Below are positions 18,376 through 27,135 of a stretch of DNA of 64,000 nucleotides, one piece after another (position 1 is the stretch's first letter; each line of letters starts with the position of its first letter). Under the pieces are notes generated by a model. It saw only the letters and a program-made list of their open reading frames with translations, did not search any database and had not been told where the DNA came from. The position numbers and the translations under genes are program-made. This DNA is from Heyndrickxia oleronia (GTDB taxonomy: Bacteria; Bacillota; Bacilli; Bacillales; Bacillaceae_C): contig NZ_CP065424.1 of the NCBI RefSeq assembly GCF_017809215.1, forward strand, positions 1,644,001 through 1,708,000, written 5' to 3'.

Positions 18376-18753
18376 ATGGAAACTATGGGTCGTCATGTAA
18401 TTTCTGAATTATGGGGTTGCGATTTTGAAAAGTTAAACAATATGGATTTTATTGAAAAAACATTTGTTGATGCAGCATTAAAATCTGGCGCTGAAATTCG
18501 CGAGGTGGCTTTTCATAAATTTGCTCCACAAGGTGTGAGCGGTGTAGTTATTATTTCTGAGTCACATTTAACTATTCACAGCTTTCCGGAACATGGATAT
18601 GCTAGTATTGATGTTTACACATGCGGGAATTTAGATCCGAATATTGCCGCAGATTATATAGCAGAAAGTTTACATGCTGAAAAGAGGGAAACGATTGAAT
18701 TACCTCGTGGCATGGGAGCCGTACAAATTAGCAAAGAACAAGTAAATGTATGA
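18376..18753 (+). CDS. speD: S-adenosylmethionine decarboxylase proenzyme
   Basis: It decarboxylates S-adenosylmethionine to supply aminopropyl groups for spermidine synthesis. The 125-residue proenzyme self-cleaves before Ser63 in [13 protein letters not shown], converting that serine to the pyruvoyl cofactor; His68 and Cys83 (VYTCG) match the prokaryotic class. ATG 18376 is chosen because GAAGGGGGA lies just ahead and the protein then begins [17 protein letters not shown], as in Bacillus; a longer frame starting within the leader terminator is not real. The gene is monocistronic, bounded by terminators. Confidence 0.95.
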   Translation: METMGRHVISELWGCDFEKLNNMDFIEKTFVDAALKSGAEIREVAFHKFAPQGVSGVVIISESHLTIHSFPEHGYASIDVYTCGNLDPNIAADYIAESLHAEKRETIELPRGMGAVQISKEQVNV

Positions 18754-18777
18754 GAAAATAATATAAAAAAAGAGCAA

Positions 18778-18808
18778 CGAGGTGTATAGACATACACCTC
18801 GTTTTTTT
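18778..18808 (+). terminator. Terminator after speD
   Basis: CGAGGTGTAT (18778-18787) pairs perfectly with ATACACCTCG (18792-18801) around a 4-nt loop and is followed by T7. Confidence 0.92.
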
Positions 18809-18829
18809 CTTGTGCTTTTCACAAGTTTT
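18809..18829 (+). terminator. Second small terminator-like hairpin, repeat of the speD leader hairpin
   Basis: CTTGTG, a CTTTT loop and CACAAG, then T4, lies directly behind the main speD terminator. Its 15-nt core is identical to the core of the attenuator hairpin in front of speD. Confidence 0.5.
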
Positions 18830-18873
18830 CTATATCATGAAGATATTAATGATCTTTGAACGGAGTTGATCAT

Positions 18874-19329
18874 ATGAAATGTCCTTCATGCTCACATAAT
18901 GGAACTCGCGTGGTTGATTCACGCCCTATTGATGAAGGCCGCTCTATACGGAGAAGAAGAGAATGCGAAATATGTAACTATCGTTTTACAACATTCGAAA
19001 AGGTCGAAGAATCTCCTCTTATCGTCGTGAAAAAGGAAGGGGTACGCGAGGAGTTTAGTCGTGATAAAATATTACGAGGTTTAATAAAAGCTTGTGAAAA
19101 AAGACCTGTGGCTCTTGCGGAATTAGAAAAAATAACGTTAGATATAGAGCAGCACTTAAGAAATCAAGGATATTCTGAGGTTAACTCGGAGTTAATTGGT
19201 GAACTGGTTATGGACAAGTTAGCAAAAGTAGATGAGGTTGCATATGTCCGGTTTGCTTCGGTTTATAGGCAGTTTAAGGATATCAATGTTTTTCTTGAGG
19301 AATTGAAAGAACTAATAAAAAAAGATTAG
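18874..19329 (+). CDS. nrdR: Transcriptional repressor NrdR
   Basis: This 151-residue nucleotide-sensing repressor controls ribonucleotide reductase genes. The N-terminal zinc ribbon uses Cys3, Cys6, Cys31 and Cys34 (MKCPSC and CEIC). The ATP-cone follows from about residue 48 ([19 protein letters not shown] and later [13 protein letters not shown]). The start is ATG 18874, since it gives the conserved MKCPSC N-terminus and an ACGGAG site lies upstream; a TTG six codons earlier is rejected. Neighbouring dnaB and dnaI make this a DNA-synthesis cluster as in B. subtilis. Confidence 0.96.
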   Translation: MKCPSCSHNGTRVVDSRPIDEGRSIRRRRECEICNYRFTTFEKVEESPLIVVKKEGVREEFSRDKILRGLIKACEKRPVALAELEKITLDIEQHLRNQGYSEVNSELIGELVMDKLAKVDEVAYVRFASVYRQFKDINVFLEELKELIKKD

Positions 19330-19338
19330 CAAATGGAG

Positions 19339-19381
19339 GGTGACCCAACTAATGAGTGTTTTACACTTAGGGTCACCTTTT
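19339..19381 (+). terminator. Hairpin between nrdR and dnaB
   Basis: GGTGACCC (19339-19346) pairs with GGGTCACC (19370-19377), with an inner AGTGT/ACACT stem (19355-19367), followed by only T4. Probably a partial terminator. Confidence 0.6.
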
Positions 19382-19411
19382 CAAATCAATGTGTTTTGAG
19401 GAAGTGTAGAC

Positions 19412-20809
19412 ATGAATCAGATGTGGAATGAGGTACAGCCTGTTGATCGGTACCAGGTAACTTCAAATGGAATCCTACATGAATATGATCGGAAGGTCAT
19501 CTCGTTTCTTTATCAACCATTAATTGGAACTAATTGTTATAGCTTGTATTCGACTCTTTGGAACGAAATTGAAATCAATAGGATATGGTCGGATGATTGG
19601 ACACATTATCATTTAATGAATTTTTTGGGATTAAATTTGAGAGAAATTTATGAAGCCCGTTTAAAGCTTGAGGGAATTGGACTATTGAAAACATACATGA
19701 AAAAAGATGGGGAAGAACGAGGTTTTATTTATGAGCTCCAGCCACCCTTATCCCCTGAACAATTTTTTACGGATGGGATGTTAAATGTTTTTTTATATAG
19801 ACAATTAGGGCATAGTCATTTTCAACGGATGAAAAAGTTTTTCTCGGACCATGTGATTGACAGAGATTCACATAAAGAAATTACTCGATCATTTCAGGAT
19901 GTATTTACTACGAATAATGATCCTTTTATCCAGGATATGGATGCTCAAAACGCAAGTCTTATTGAAAACAATAGTCAGTATATCTCAAGAAATGAAACGA
20001 GTAAGATACAAATAGAAGTAGCGAATTTTGATTTTGAATTATTGTTTGCTGGATTAAATGAATACCTAATTCCAAGGAAAGCTATCACTCGTCAAGTGAA
20101 GGAAGCAATATCCAACCTTGCATTCTTATATAGTATTAACGCGATTGAGATGAAAAGTTTATTACTGAGTTCATTAAATGCAGAACAGGAAATTGATATT
20201 AATGATTTGAGAAAAGCAGCGAGAGATTGGTATCAACTGGAACATGCAGATGGGGTCCCGCAATTAGTTGACCGAATTCAACCGGGATTGCAACGTCAAG
20301 CTGGTGTAAATGATACAATGACACAGGAAGAACAATTAGTCCATTATTTGGAAACAACCTCGCCGCGTCAATTATTAATTGATATTTCGGACGGTGCAGA
20401 ACCTTCCAAAGGCGACCTTGTTGCAATCGAAGAGATAATGTTTCAACAGCAGCTTCCTCCAGGAGTTGTCAATGTACTAATTCATTATGTTATGCTTAAG
20501 ACAGATATGAAACTCACTAAAAATTATATAGAAAAAATAGCCTCTCATTGGGCAAGAAAAAAAGTCAAGACGGTGAAAGAGGCAATGGATCTTGCAAAAA
20601 ATGAGCACCGACAGTATCAGCAATGGGCTAAAAACAAGGATCAAAAAACACAAAGAAAACAACCGATTCGCAAAGAAAAATTACCTGATTGGTTTAATGA
20701 AGAAAATAATCAGACCGAAGAAAAAAATCAACTGAAAGAGAAAGAGTCGATGGAGGAAAAGCGCCGAAGATTAGAATCAATTCAAAATCAATATAAAAAT
20801 CGGAGGTGA
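19412..20809 (+). CDS. dnaB: Replication initiation and membrane attachment protein DnaB
   Basis: This is the Firmicute DnaB (465 residues), not the replicative helicase: it acts with DnaD and DnaI to load the helicase at oriC and at stalled forks and tethers the origin to the membrane. Two DnaB/DnaD-type modules are seen: an N-terminal winged-helix part (about 1-110, VDRYQVTSNG, then YDRKVISFLYQPLIG) and a C-terminal DDBH2-like helical part (about 325-415, with NVLIHYVMLKTDMKLTKNY and VKTVKEAMDLAK). The C-terminal 50 residues are highly charged coiled coil. dnaI starts 7 nt later, so the two loader genes are coupled. GAGGAAGTG precedes ATG 19412. Confidence 0.95.
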   Translation: MNQMWNEVQPVDRYQVTSNGILHEYDRKVISFLYQPLIGTNCYSLYSTLWNEIEINRIWSDDWTHYHLMNFLGLNLREIYEARLKLEGIGLLKTYMKKDGEERGFIYELQPPLSPEQFFTDGMLNVFLYRQLGHSHFQRMKKFFSDHVIDRDSHKEITRSFQDVFTTNNDPFIQDMDAQNASLIENNSQYISRNETSKIQIEVANFDFELLFAGLNEYLIPRKAITRQVKEAISNLAFLYSINAIEMKSLLLSSLNAEQEIDINDLRKAARDWYQLEHADGVPQLVDRIQPGLQRQAGVNDTMTQEEQLVHYLETTSPRQLLIDISDGAEPSKGDLVAIEEIMFQQQLPPGVVNVLIHYVMLKTDMKLTKNYIEKIASHWARKKVKTVKEAMDLAKNEHRQYQQWAKNKDQKTQRKQPIRKEKLPDWFNEENNQTEEKNQLKEKESMEEKRRRLESIQNQYKNRR

Positions 20810-20816
20810 AGTATAG

Positions 20817-21752
20817 ATGGAAAATATAAATGATACATTAAAGAGATTTACTATGAATAGTCGTTTTCAACAACAAATGAATGATATAAAAAGAGAAGTG
20901 ATCAATCACCCGGATATACGTGAGTTTCTTAGAAAGCACCAAGATGAGATTACTACATCAATGATTGAAAAAAGTTTAATGAAGCTATATGAGTATAAGG
21001 ATCAATCAAAGGACTGTAGGGACTGTCCTAGTTTAGATTCTTGTGTAAATATGATGAAAGGTTTTGAACCAGAAATTATTTTGCGAAGAGACTCGATTGA
21101 TCTCCACTATCGTCCATGTAAAAAGAAACGAATAGCTGACGAAAGAAAGAAATCAAGAGAATTAATTCAAAGCATTTATGTACCAAAGGAAATATTACAA
21201 GCTTCATTTGGTGATTTTTCATTGGAATCGGATGGACGGTTAACGGCATATGAGTATGCAGAGCGATTTGCTCGAGAATATGAACTAGGTAAAAAAATGA
21301 AGGGGCTCTATCTTTATGGGAAATTTGGTGTTGGGAAATCCTATTTATTAGGGGCGATTGCTAATCATTTAGCTGAAAATAAACAAATTTCCTCCTTGAT
21401 TGTTTATGTGCCAGAGTTTTTCCGAGAAATGAAGCAATCATTAAGTGATCATTCTACAAATGAAAAACTAGAGGTTGTAAAAAAAGCCCCTCTATTAATG
21501 CTAGATGATATTGGTGCAGAAGTAATGACAAGTTGGACACGTGACGAAATATTAGGATCGATCATGCAATTTCGTATGCAAGAAAACTTACCTACCTTTT
21601 TTTCATCCAATTTTGATTATGGGGAACTACAACATCATCTTACTTATTCTCAAAGAGGAGAAGAAGAAAAAATAAAAGCTGCCCGAATCATGGAAAGAAT
21701 TAAATACTTATCGATTCCAATACGTGTAGATGGACCGAATATGCGACACTAG
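20817..21752 (+). CDS. dnaI: Primosomal helicase loader DnaI
   Basis: This 311-residue AAA+ ATPase loads the replicative helicase DnaC. The N-terminal domain carries a zinc-binding set of cysteines and histidine (CRDCPSLDSC, then HYRPC). Walker A is GKFGVGKS at residues 168-175 and Walker B is LLMLDDIGAE. The sensor region FFSSNFDYGEL and the C-terminal RIKYLSIPIRVDGPNMR are typical of DnaI. A GGAGGTG site overlaps the end of dnaB, 8 nt upstream of the stop-start junction. Confidence 0.96.
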   Translation: MENINDTLKRFTMNSRFQQQMNDIKREVINHPDIREFLRKHQDEITTSMIEKSLMKLYEYKDQSKDCRDCPSLDSCVNMMKGFEPEIILRRDSIDLHYRPCKKKRIADERKKSRELIQSIYVPKEILQASFGDFSLESDGRLTAYEYAERFAREYELGKKMKGLYLYGKFGVGKSYLLGAIANHLAENKQISSLIVYVPEFFREMKQSLSDHSTNEKLEVVKKAPLLMLDDIGAEVMTSWTRDEILGSIMQFRMQENLPTFFSSNFDYGELQHHLTYSQRGEEEKIKAARIMERIKYLSIPIRVDGPNMRH

Positions 21753-21785
21753 TCTAGATACATTTAAGTAACTACTACTTCTAAA

Positions 21786-21848
21786 TTGTCCAAGCATCCC
21801 ATATATATATATCATGGATGATTCCATGTAGAGGGGGGATATGCTTGG
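21786..21848 (+). promoter_or_regulatory. ytxC upstream hairpin sequestering its Shine-Dalgarno and start codon
   Basis: CCAAGC-ATCCC (21790-21800) can pair with GGGAT (21836-21840) and GCTTGG (21843-21848) across a 2-nt bulge, covering both the GAGGGGGG site and the TTG start. An inner CATGG/CCATG hairpin (21813-21828) sits in the loop. AT-rich CATATATATATATC in the loop is -10-like, and TTGTCC (21786-21791) could be a -35, so RNA from this promoter would lack the left arm. Same layout as ytaF. Confidence 0.5.
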
Positions 21849-22693
21849 ATTTTGTTTTTAAAGAATTATCTGATGCAATTTGGCTACATGAATATTTTAT
21901 CAAGAAAAATCAAACGATAACATTTTATGAAACAACTTTTCAAAATCAAAAGCAATATATTTTAACGATTGATAATCATAAGGTTCCAATACAAGAAATA
22001 CAATCTGGATTTATTCAATTTATTCTAATAAAAAAACGAATGGATTGGGCTCGAGATATTCTCAAAGAATATTTTTATTATAAAGAGGAGTCCGAACAAG
22101 ATAATATTTTGGACATTGTAACGGAAATGTTTGATGGCGAACGTCCAGAACTTATGAAAATGGTTGGTGTAATGAATGATGAAGTGATGATACGAGAGGC
22201 AATTCTCTCTTTATTTGATGATCATAAATCGATTTCTTTTGACTCATTAATCAAGTTTCGCTTAAAAAAATATTTTGAACAATTGATTCAATATGTTGAA
22301 ATGGCGATAGATGAATATAAAATGGAACAAGAGTATCAAGTATTTATTCAAATGTTAAGAGATTATTTGGCTAATCGTAAGGCATGTATGGACACTGTTC
22401 GTATTTATTTTGGTGAGTATGGGAAGTTTTATAGTAAAGAATATCAGGAATTATCAAAAGAGCAGATTTCAGAAATGATTGATAGAAGATTAATTACGAA
22501 TCATCCAGTCTATATTGATTCTGTTACAATTGCTCCTTTACTGTCCATTGCGCCCAAAAAAATATATTTATACGCAGATTCTGCAGATAATGGATTGATC
22601 CGAACCATTCAAAATATTTTTGAAGAAAGAGTTATCCTTTTAGAGAAAGAACAATTTTGGAAAGAAAAAAACAGTTATCCTATTAATCACTAA
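21845..22693 (+). CDS. ytxC: Putative sporulation protein YtxC
   Basis: This 282-residue protein belongs to the YtxC family, recognised as a putative sporulation protein by its distribution among spore formers; its biochemical role is unknown. It is mostly helical, charged, with no signal peptide or membrane helix, and includes the segment YLANRKACMDTVRIYFGEYG typical of the family. I place the start at TTG 21845, 6 nt after GAGGGGGG; an ATG at 21841 is in another frame, and an in-frame ATG at 21818 has no ribosome-binding site. It follows dnaI by about 90 nt, but its translation signals are in a hairpin on read-through RNA. Confidence 0.8.
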   Translation: MDFVFKELSDAIWLHEYFIKKNQTITFYETTFQNQKQYILTIDNHKVPIQEIQSGFIQFILIKKRMDWARDILKEYFYYKEESEQDNILDIVTEMFDGERPELMKMVGVMNDEVMIREAILSLFDDHKSISFDSLIKFRLKKYFEQLIQYVEMAIDEYKMEQEYQVFIQMLRDYLANRKACMDTVRIYFGEYGKFYSKEYQELSKEQISEMIDRRLITNHPVYIDSVTIAPLLSIAPKKIYLYADSADNGLIRTIQNIFEERVILLEKEQFWKEKNSYPINH

Positions 22694-22713
22694 AAAATTT
22701 ATTGACACACCTC

Positions 22714-22742
22714 TTGATTTTCTCGGGTGAACCATCTATAAT
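22714..22742 (+). promoter_or_regulatory. thrS promoter
   Basis: TTGATT (22714-22719), a 17-bp spacer and a perfect TATAAT (22737-22742) place the RNA start near 22749. Confidence 0.75.
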
Positions 22743-22748
22743 TACGTA

Positions 22749-23014
22749 CATATTCAATCAAAATAGTTAAATGTATTGATGAGGACAAGAGTATTCCTTT
22801 ACGGTTCCCAGAGAGGAAAGAAATGGTGAAAGCTTTCCAACACGAATTGAGTACTTACCACCTCTAAACTTCAACTGCGAACGTTTAAACTATTAGTAGT
22901 TGACGGACACATTCCGTTATAATGATCCGAAGTCATATCATCACATTGATATGAAAACTTAGGGTGGAACCACGTGTATATAACTCGTCCCTTTCATAGG
23001 GAACGAGTTTTTTT
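22749..23014 (+). promoter_or_regulatory. T-box leader (tRNA-Thr responsive) of thrS
   Basis: The conserved T-box sequence AGGGTGGAACCACG begins at 22961, followed by the terminator AACTCGTCCCT/AGGGAACGAGTT and a T run. Upstream, GAGTACTTACCACC contains the Thr codon ACC (22857-22859 or 22860-22862) in the specifier-loop context. Uncharged tRNA-Thr would stabilise the antiterminator and allow thrS transcription. The 155 nt between the terminator and thrS also hold a GTACC/GGTAC hairpin just before the gene. Confidence 0.93.
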
Positions 23015-23172
23015 ATTTTAGGGCTCTTTAAAAAGTTTTGTAGCAAGTGAGTATAATGAATGCTATTGATTACAACTAAAAAATGTAGTAAAAACGCAAA
23101 AAGAGTCTACATAATATAATCTGCTGTCGTACCAAATAAGGTACTCACGCATTAATGAAGGAGTGGTACAGA

Positions 23173-25098
23173 ATGTCAGAAGTGATTAAAATGACTTTTC
23201 CAGATGGTGCTGTAAAGGAATTTCCTAATGGAACAACTACTGAAGATATTGCAGCATCTATTAGTCCTGGATTAAAGAAAAAAGCAATTGCAGGGAAAGT
23301 GAATGAAAAATTAATTGATCTTCGTACGCCAATTGCGTTTGATGGATCAATTGAAATCGTTACACCCGACCATAAGGATGCATTAGAGGTACTACGTCAT
23401 AGTACAGCTCATTTAATGGCACAAGCTGTTCGGAGAATTTTTGGAAATGTGAAATTAGGAGTAGGGCCAGTTATCGAAGGTGGATTTTATTATGATATGG
23501 ACCTTGAAGTATCTATCACACCTGAGGATTTACCGAAAATAGAAAAAGAAATGAAGAAAATTATTAGCGAAAATCTTGAAATCGTACGTAAGGAAGTTTC
23601 TCGTGATGAAGCAAAAGAACTTTTTGCTGGTGATGAATATAAGCAAGAACTCATTGATGCAATTCCTGCTGATGAAAAAGTAACGATTTATGAACAAGGT
23701 GAATTCTTTGATCTATGCCGTGGAGTACATGTTCCTTCTACAGGTAAAATTAAAGAATTTAAATTATTAAGCATTGCGGGAGCATATTGGCGCGGCAATA
23801 GCGATAATAAAATGCTTCAACGTGTATATGGAACAGCCTTCTTTAAAAAAGAGGACTTAGAACAGCATTTGAAATTTCTAGAAGAAGCGAAGGAAAGAGA
23901 TCATCGTAAAATCGGGAAAGAATTAAATTTATTTACAACTTCCCAAAAAGTGGGACAAGGTCTTCCAATGTGGCTACCAAAGGGAGCAACAATCCGTCGT
24001 ATTGTTGAGCGTTATATTGTCGATAAGGAAGAACGTCTTGGCTATAATCATGTGTATACACCAATTATGGGGAGTGTTGACTTATATAAAACAAGTGGAC
24101 ACTGGGATCATTACCAAGAAGATATGTTCCCTGTAATGGAGATGGATAATGAACAATTAGTTCTTCGTCCAATGAACTGTCCGCACCATATGATGATTTA
24201 TAAAAATGGCATTCATAGTTATCGAGAATTGCCAATTCGAATAGCTGAGCTAGGTACAATGCACCGTTATGAAATGTCAGGTGCACTTTCAGGATTACAA
24301 CGTGTTCGCGGAATGACTTTGAATGATGCACATATATTTGTACGTCCTGATCAAATAAAAGAGGAATTCCAACGTGTAGTTGAATTAATCATTGCCGTCT
24401 ACAAAGATTTTGATATCACTGACTATTCCTTCCGTTTATCCTATCGTGATCCGGAAGATAAAGAAAAGTACTTTGATGATGATGAGATGTGGAATAAAGC
24501 ACAAAGCATGTTAAAAGAAGCAATGGATGGATTAGGACTTGAATACTTTGAAGCAGATGGTGAAGCAGCTTTCTATGGTCCGAAATTAGATGTTCAAGTT
24601 CGTACAGCATTAGGAAAAGACGAAACTCTTTCTACAGTTCAACTTGATTTCTTATTACCTGAACGCTTTGATTTAACATATGTAGGAGAGGATGGGAAAC
24701 CGCATCGTCCAGTCGTTATCCACCGTGGAGTGGTATCAACAATGGAACGCTTTGTCGCTTATTTAATCGAGGAATACAAAGGTGCGTTCCCTACTTGGTT
24801 AGCTCCTGTACAAGCTGTAGTTATCCCTGTATCACCTGAAGTTCATATTGATTATGCGAAACAAGTCGAGGAAAAACTTCGTGCTGAAGGATTTAGGGTT
24901 GAATTAGATTCACGGGATGAAAAAATTGGTTATAAAATTCGTGAGCATCAAATGCAAAAAATTCCATACATGCTTGTCGTTGGAGATAATGAGGTAAGCG
25001 ACAATGCCGTTAATGTACGTAAGTATGGCGAACAAAAATCTGAAACAGTATCTTTTGAACAATTTGTCGCAGATTTAAAAAAAGAAGTTGTAAAATAA
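23173..25098 (+). CDS. thrS: Threonine--tRNA ligase
   Basis: This 641-residue class II synthetase charges tRNA-Thr. It has the N-terminal TGS domain (about 1-65), the editing domain with [10 protein letters not shown] and the conserved cysteine-histidine segment [13 protein letters not shown], the catalytic core ([12 protein letters not shown], then [17 protein letters not shown] and [13 protein letters not shown]) and the C-terminal anticodon-binding domain. ATG 23173 is chosen because AAGGAGTGG lies 9 nt upstream. Expression is governed by the T-box leader. Confidence 0.97.
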   Translation: MSEVIKMTFPDGAVKEFPNGTTTEDIAASISPGLKKKAIAGKVNEKLIDLRTPIAFDGSIEIVTPDHKDALEVLRHSTAHLMAQAVRRIFGNVKLGVGPVIEGGFYYDMDLEVSITPEDLPKIEKEMKKIISENLEIVRKEVSRDEAKELFAGDEYKQELIDAIPADEKVTIYEQGEFFDLCRGVHVPSTGKIKEFKLLSIAGAYWRGNSDNKMLQRVYGTAFFKKEDLEQHLKFLEEAKERDHRKIGKELNLFTTSQKVGQGLPMWLPKGATIRRIVERYIVDKEERLGYNHVYTPIMGSVDLYKTSGHWDHYQEDMFPVMEMDNEQLVLRPMNCPHHMMIYKNGIHSYRELPIRIAELGTMHRYEMSGALSGLQRVRGMTLNDAHIFVRPDQIKEEFQRVVELIIAVYKDFDITDYSFRLSYRDPEDKEKYFDDDEMWNKAQSMLKEAMDGLGLEYFEADGEAAFYGPKLDVQVRTALGKDETLSTVQLDFLLPERFDLTYVGEDGKPHRPVVIHRGVVSTMERFVAYLIEEYKGAFPTWLAPVQAVVIPVSPEVHIDYAKQVEEKLRAEGFRVELDSRDEKIGYKIREHQMQKIPYMLVVGDNEVSDNAVNVRKYGEQKSETVSFEQFVADLKKEVVK

Positions 25099-25117
25099 AA
25101 AAAGTCTAATGTTAGTT

Positions 25118-25176
25118 ATGCACTTGGAGCTCGTCAAAGCTGGACTGACTTTGGTAGTGCATGCCATATTTTCTTA
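25118..25176 (+). terminator. Branched terminator-like hairpin after thrS
   Basis: ATGCACT (25118-25124) pairs with AGTGCAT (25156-25162), with an inner CAAAG/CTTTG stem (25135-25153), followed by a T-rich stretch. Termination is likely but the T tract is poor. Confidence 0.55.
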
Positions 25177-25261
25177 TCTTTAAAAAAACTATTGCAGATT
25201 AGTTAGGATTTTGCTAATATAGATGATGTTGCAAAAAGAAATTCTAATGATTAAAAGCCAT

Positions 25262-25291
25262 TTGACATCAAATTATGATGTATGATATATT
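25262..25291 (+). promoter_or_regulatory. Promoter of infC-rpmI-rplT
   Basis: A perfect TTGACA (25262-25267), an 18-bp spacer and TATATT (25286-25291) start RNA near 25298, giving a leader of about 290 nt. Confidence 0.7.
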
Positions 25292-25299
25292 ATCTAAGG

Positions 25300-25455
25300 T
25301 AAATTGAATATTTATTTGAGGAAAAGAAGAAGCACCCGCTTCTCGCCTGATTGACGCAAGTTTGCAGTTGGCAGGTTTCGAAATTCATCACATTCTAACT
25401 ATTCATGCGAATGTAAAGTGCGGGTCCTTTTTACGGCCTGCACTTTTCTTGTTTA
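25300..25455 (+). promoter_or_regulatory. L20-type autoregulatory leader of infC-rpmI-rplT
   Basis: The leader ends in a terminator formed by AAAGTGCGGG (25415-25424) and CCTGCACTTT (25437-25446). Its right position and the upstream ACCCGC (25334-25339), which can pair with GCGGGT (25420-25425) as antiterminator, match the L20 leader known upstream of this operon in Bacillus, where ribosomal protein L20 binds and causes premature termination. The 150 nt after the terminator hold nothing else I recognise before infC. Confidence 0.8.
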
Positions 25456-25591
25456 TGAAACCTATGTTAACGATAAAAATTGTGTTCAAATGAGATCAGG
25501 CAGGAATTCTTAACCCAAATCATGTATTCGACTAAAGTTGCTTTATGCGATCAGAAAATCTGATCCCCGCAAAAAACCTTGGAGGTGGCTA

Positions 25592-26110
25592 ATTATTAGC
25601 AAAGATATGATGGTTAATGATGGCATTCGTGCCCGAGAAGTTCGTCTTATTGGTCAAAATGGCGAACAGCTAGGTGTTAAATCTCGAAATGAAGCAATAG
25701 AGATCGCATCACGAGTGAATCTTGATCTTGTTCTTGTTGCTCCAAATGCAAAACCGCCAGTAGCCAAAATTATGGACTATGGTAAATATCGATTTGAACA
25801 ACAAAAGAAAGAAAAAGAAGCACGTAAAAACCAAAAAGTCATCAATTTAAAAGAGGTTCGTTTGAGCCCTACGATTGATGAACATGACTTCAATACTAAG
25901 CTTCGCAATGCACGTAAGTTTCTTGAAAAGGGCGATAAAGTAAAAGCTTCTATTCGTTTCAAAGGTCGTGCCATTACACATAAAGAAATTGGTCAAAAAG
26001 TTCTTGATCGTTTTGCAAATGAATGTGATGACCTTGGCACAATAGAATCTAAGCCAAAAATGGACGGTCGTAGTATGTTCTTAGTATTAGCACCAAAAAC
26101 TGAAAAGTAA
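25592..26110 (+). CDS. infC: Translation initiation factor IF-3 (AUU start)
   Basis: IF-3 monitors initiator-tRNA and start-codon pairing on the 30S subunit. The conserved N-terminus here reads [19 protein letters not shown] and is preceded by a perfect GGAGGTGG (25581-25588) with no ATG, GTG or TTG nearby; the start must be ATT, at 25592 or 25595, the atypical start that infC uses in bacteria for self-regulation. From 25592 the protein is 172 residues. The N domain ([20 protein letters not shown]), linker ([15 protein letters not shown]) and C domain ([19 protein letters not shown]) are intact. An ATG-like longer frame upstream is not conserved. rpmI and rplT follow. Confidence 0.93.
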   Translation: MISKDMMVNDGIRAREVRLIGQNGEQLGVKSRNEAIEIASRVNLDLVLVAPNAKPPVAKIMDYGKYRFEQQKKEKEARKNQKVINLKEVRLSPTIDEHDFNTKLRNARKFLEKGDKVKASIRFKGRAITHKEIGQKVLDRFANECDDLGTIESKPKMDGRSMFLVLAPKTEK

Positions 26111-26132
26111 TGTCTGAAGGAGGAAATATCCT

Positions 26133-26333
26133 ATGCCAAAAATGAAAACTCACCGCGGCTCAGCAAAGCGTTTCAAAAGAACAGGTTCTGGCAAACTAAA
26201 ACGTTCTCATGCTTACAGAAGCCATTTATTTGCAAATAAAGTAACGAAACAAAAACGTAAACTTCGTAAAGCAACACTAGTATCAAAAGGTGATTTTAAA
26301 CGTATTCGTCATATGCTTGACAATCTTAAGTAA
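26133..26333 (+). CDS. rpmI: 50S ribosomal protein L35
   Basis: The 66-residue, strongly basic protein begins [20 protein letters not shown], the L35 signature, and ends with the [10 protein letters not shown] helix. GAAGGAGG lies 10 nt upstream. It sits 22 nt after infC and 28 nt before rplT, the conserved operon order, and would be under the L20 leader. Confidence 0.97.
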   Translation: MPKMKTHRGSAKRFKRTGSGKLKRSHAYRSHLFANKVTKQKRKLRKATLVSKGDFKRIRHMLDNLK

Positions 26334-26361
26334 TGAGCGATTTATATAGGAGGGAAATAAT

Positions 26362-26721
26362 ATGCCACGTGTAAAAGGCGGAATTGTTAGCCGCAGACGT
26401 CGTAAAAAAGTTCTTAAATTAGCAAAAGGTTATTTTGGTTCAAAACATACATTATATAAAACTGCCAATGAGCAAGTAATGAAATCTTATATGTATGCTT
26501 ACCGTGACCGTCGTCAGAAAAAACGCGACTTCCGTAAGCTTTGGATTACTCGTATTAATGCAGCTGCACGTATGAACGGTCTTTCTTACAGCCGTTTAAT
26601 GCATGGATTAAAGCTTGCTGGTATCGAAGTAAACCGTAAAATGCTTGCTGATTTAGCTATTCATGATGAAAAAGCATTTACAGAACTTGCTAACCAAGCA
26701 AAATCTCAATTTGCAAAATAA
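26362..26721 (+). CDS. rplT: 50S ribosomal protein L20
   Basis: This 119-residue early-assembly 23S rRNA-binding protein begins [20 protein letters not shown] and contains [20 protein letters not shown] and [12 protein letters not shown], all canonical. AGGAGGG precedes the ATG. Besides its ribosomal role it is the expected ligand of the leader at 25300-25455, repressing its own operon. Confidence 0.98.
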   Translation: MPRVKGGIVSRRRRKKVLKLAKGYFGSKHTLYKTANEQVMKSYMYAYRDRRQKKRDFRKLWITRINAAARMNGLSYSRLMHGLKLAGIEVNRKMLADLAIHDEKAFTELANQAKSQFAK

Positions 26722-26735
26722 TTTTTTTAGAATTT

Positions 26736-26770
26736 AGTCATCCTTGTTTTGAATGAGGGTGACTTTTCTT
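26736..26770 (+). terminator. Terminator after rplT
   Basis: AGTCATCCT (26736-26744) pairs with AGGGTGACT (26756-26764) with one G-T wobble, followed by a T-rich tail, just ahead of the DUF1294 gene. Confidence 0.8.
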
Positions 26771-26788
26771 ATTTATGAGGGATGAAAA

Positions 26789-27055
26789 ATGTTAAAAGGA
26801 CTATTAATAAGCTACTGCTTTATTGTAAATGTTATTGGATTTATCGTTATGGGCAGGGATAAAAAATTAGCCAAAGCACATAAATGGAGAATTCAAGAAA
26901 AAACTCTATGGGGATTGGCCTTCATTGGTGGAGCCATTGGAATGACAATCGCCATGAATGTATTTCATCATAAAACAAGGCATCTTCTATTTAAAGTGGG
27001 TTTTCCATTCCTTGCAATTGTTGATCTTGTTATTTTTATAATTCTCTTAAGATAG
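26789..27055 (+). CDS. ysdA: DUF1294 family small membrane protein (YsdA)
   Basis: An 88-residue membrane protein with hydrophobic segments at about 3-20, 40-60 and 70-87. The MGRDKKLAKAHKWRIQEKTL stretch between helices one and two, followed by WGLAFIGGAIG and the basic HHKTRHLLFKVGFP, is the DUF1294 signature. Function is unknown. GAGGGATG lies just ahead of the ATG. It follows rplT as ysdA does in B. subtilis, behind a terminator, so it is expressed at low level by read-through or by an unseen promoter. Confidence 0.85.
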   Translation: MLKGLLISYCFIVNVIGFIVMGRDKKLAKAHKWRIQEKTLWGLAFIGGAIGMTIAMNVFHHKTRHLLFKVGFPFLAIVDLVIFIILLR

Positions 27056-27135
27056 TCATAACCATTGATTTTATTAAATATGTTTAAATAGAGTACAACA
27101 TCTTGAGTAAATCAACAGTGGTGGGGTGAAATAAG

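Noticed and set aside
21841..21843. ATG close to the ytxC ribosome-binding site
   Set aside because: It is out of frame with the conserved ytxC reading frame and leads to an early stop; TTG 21845 fits frame and spacing.
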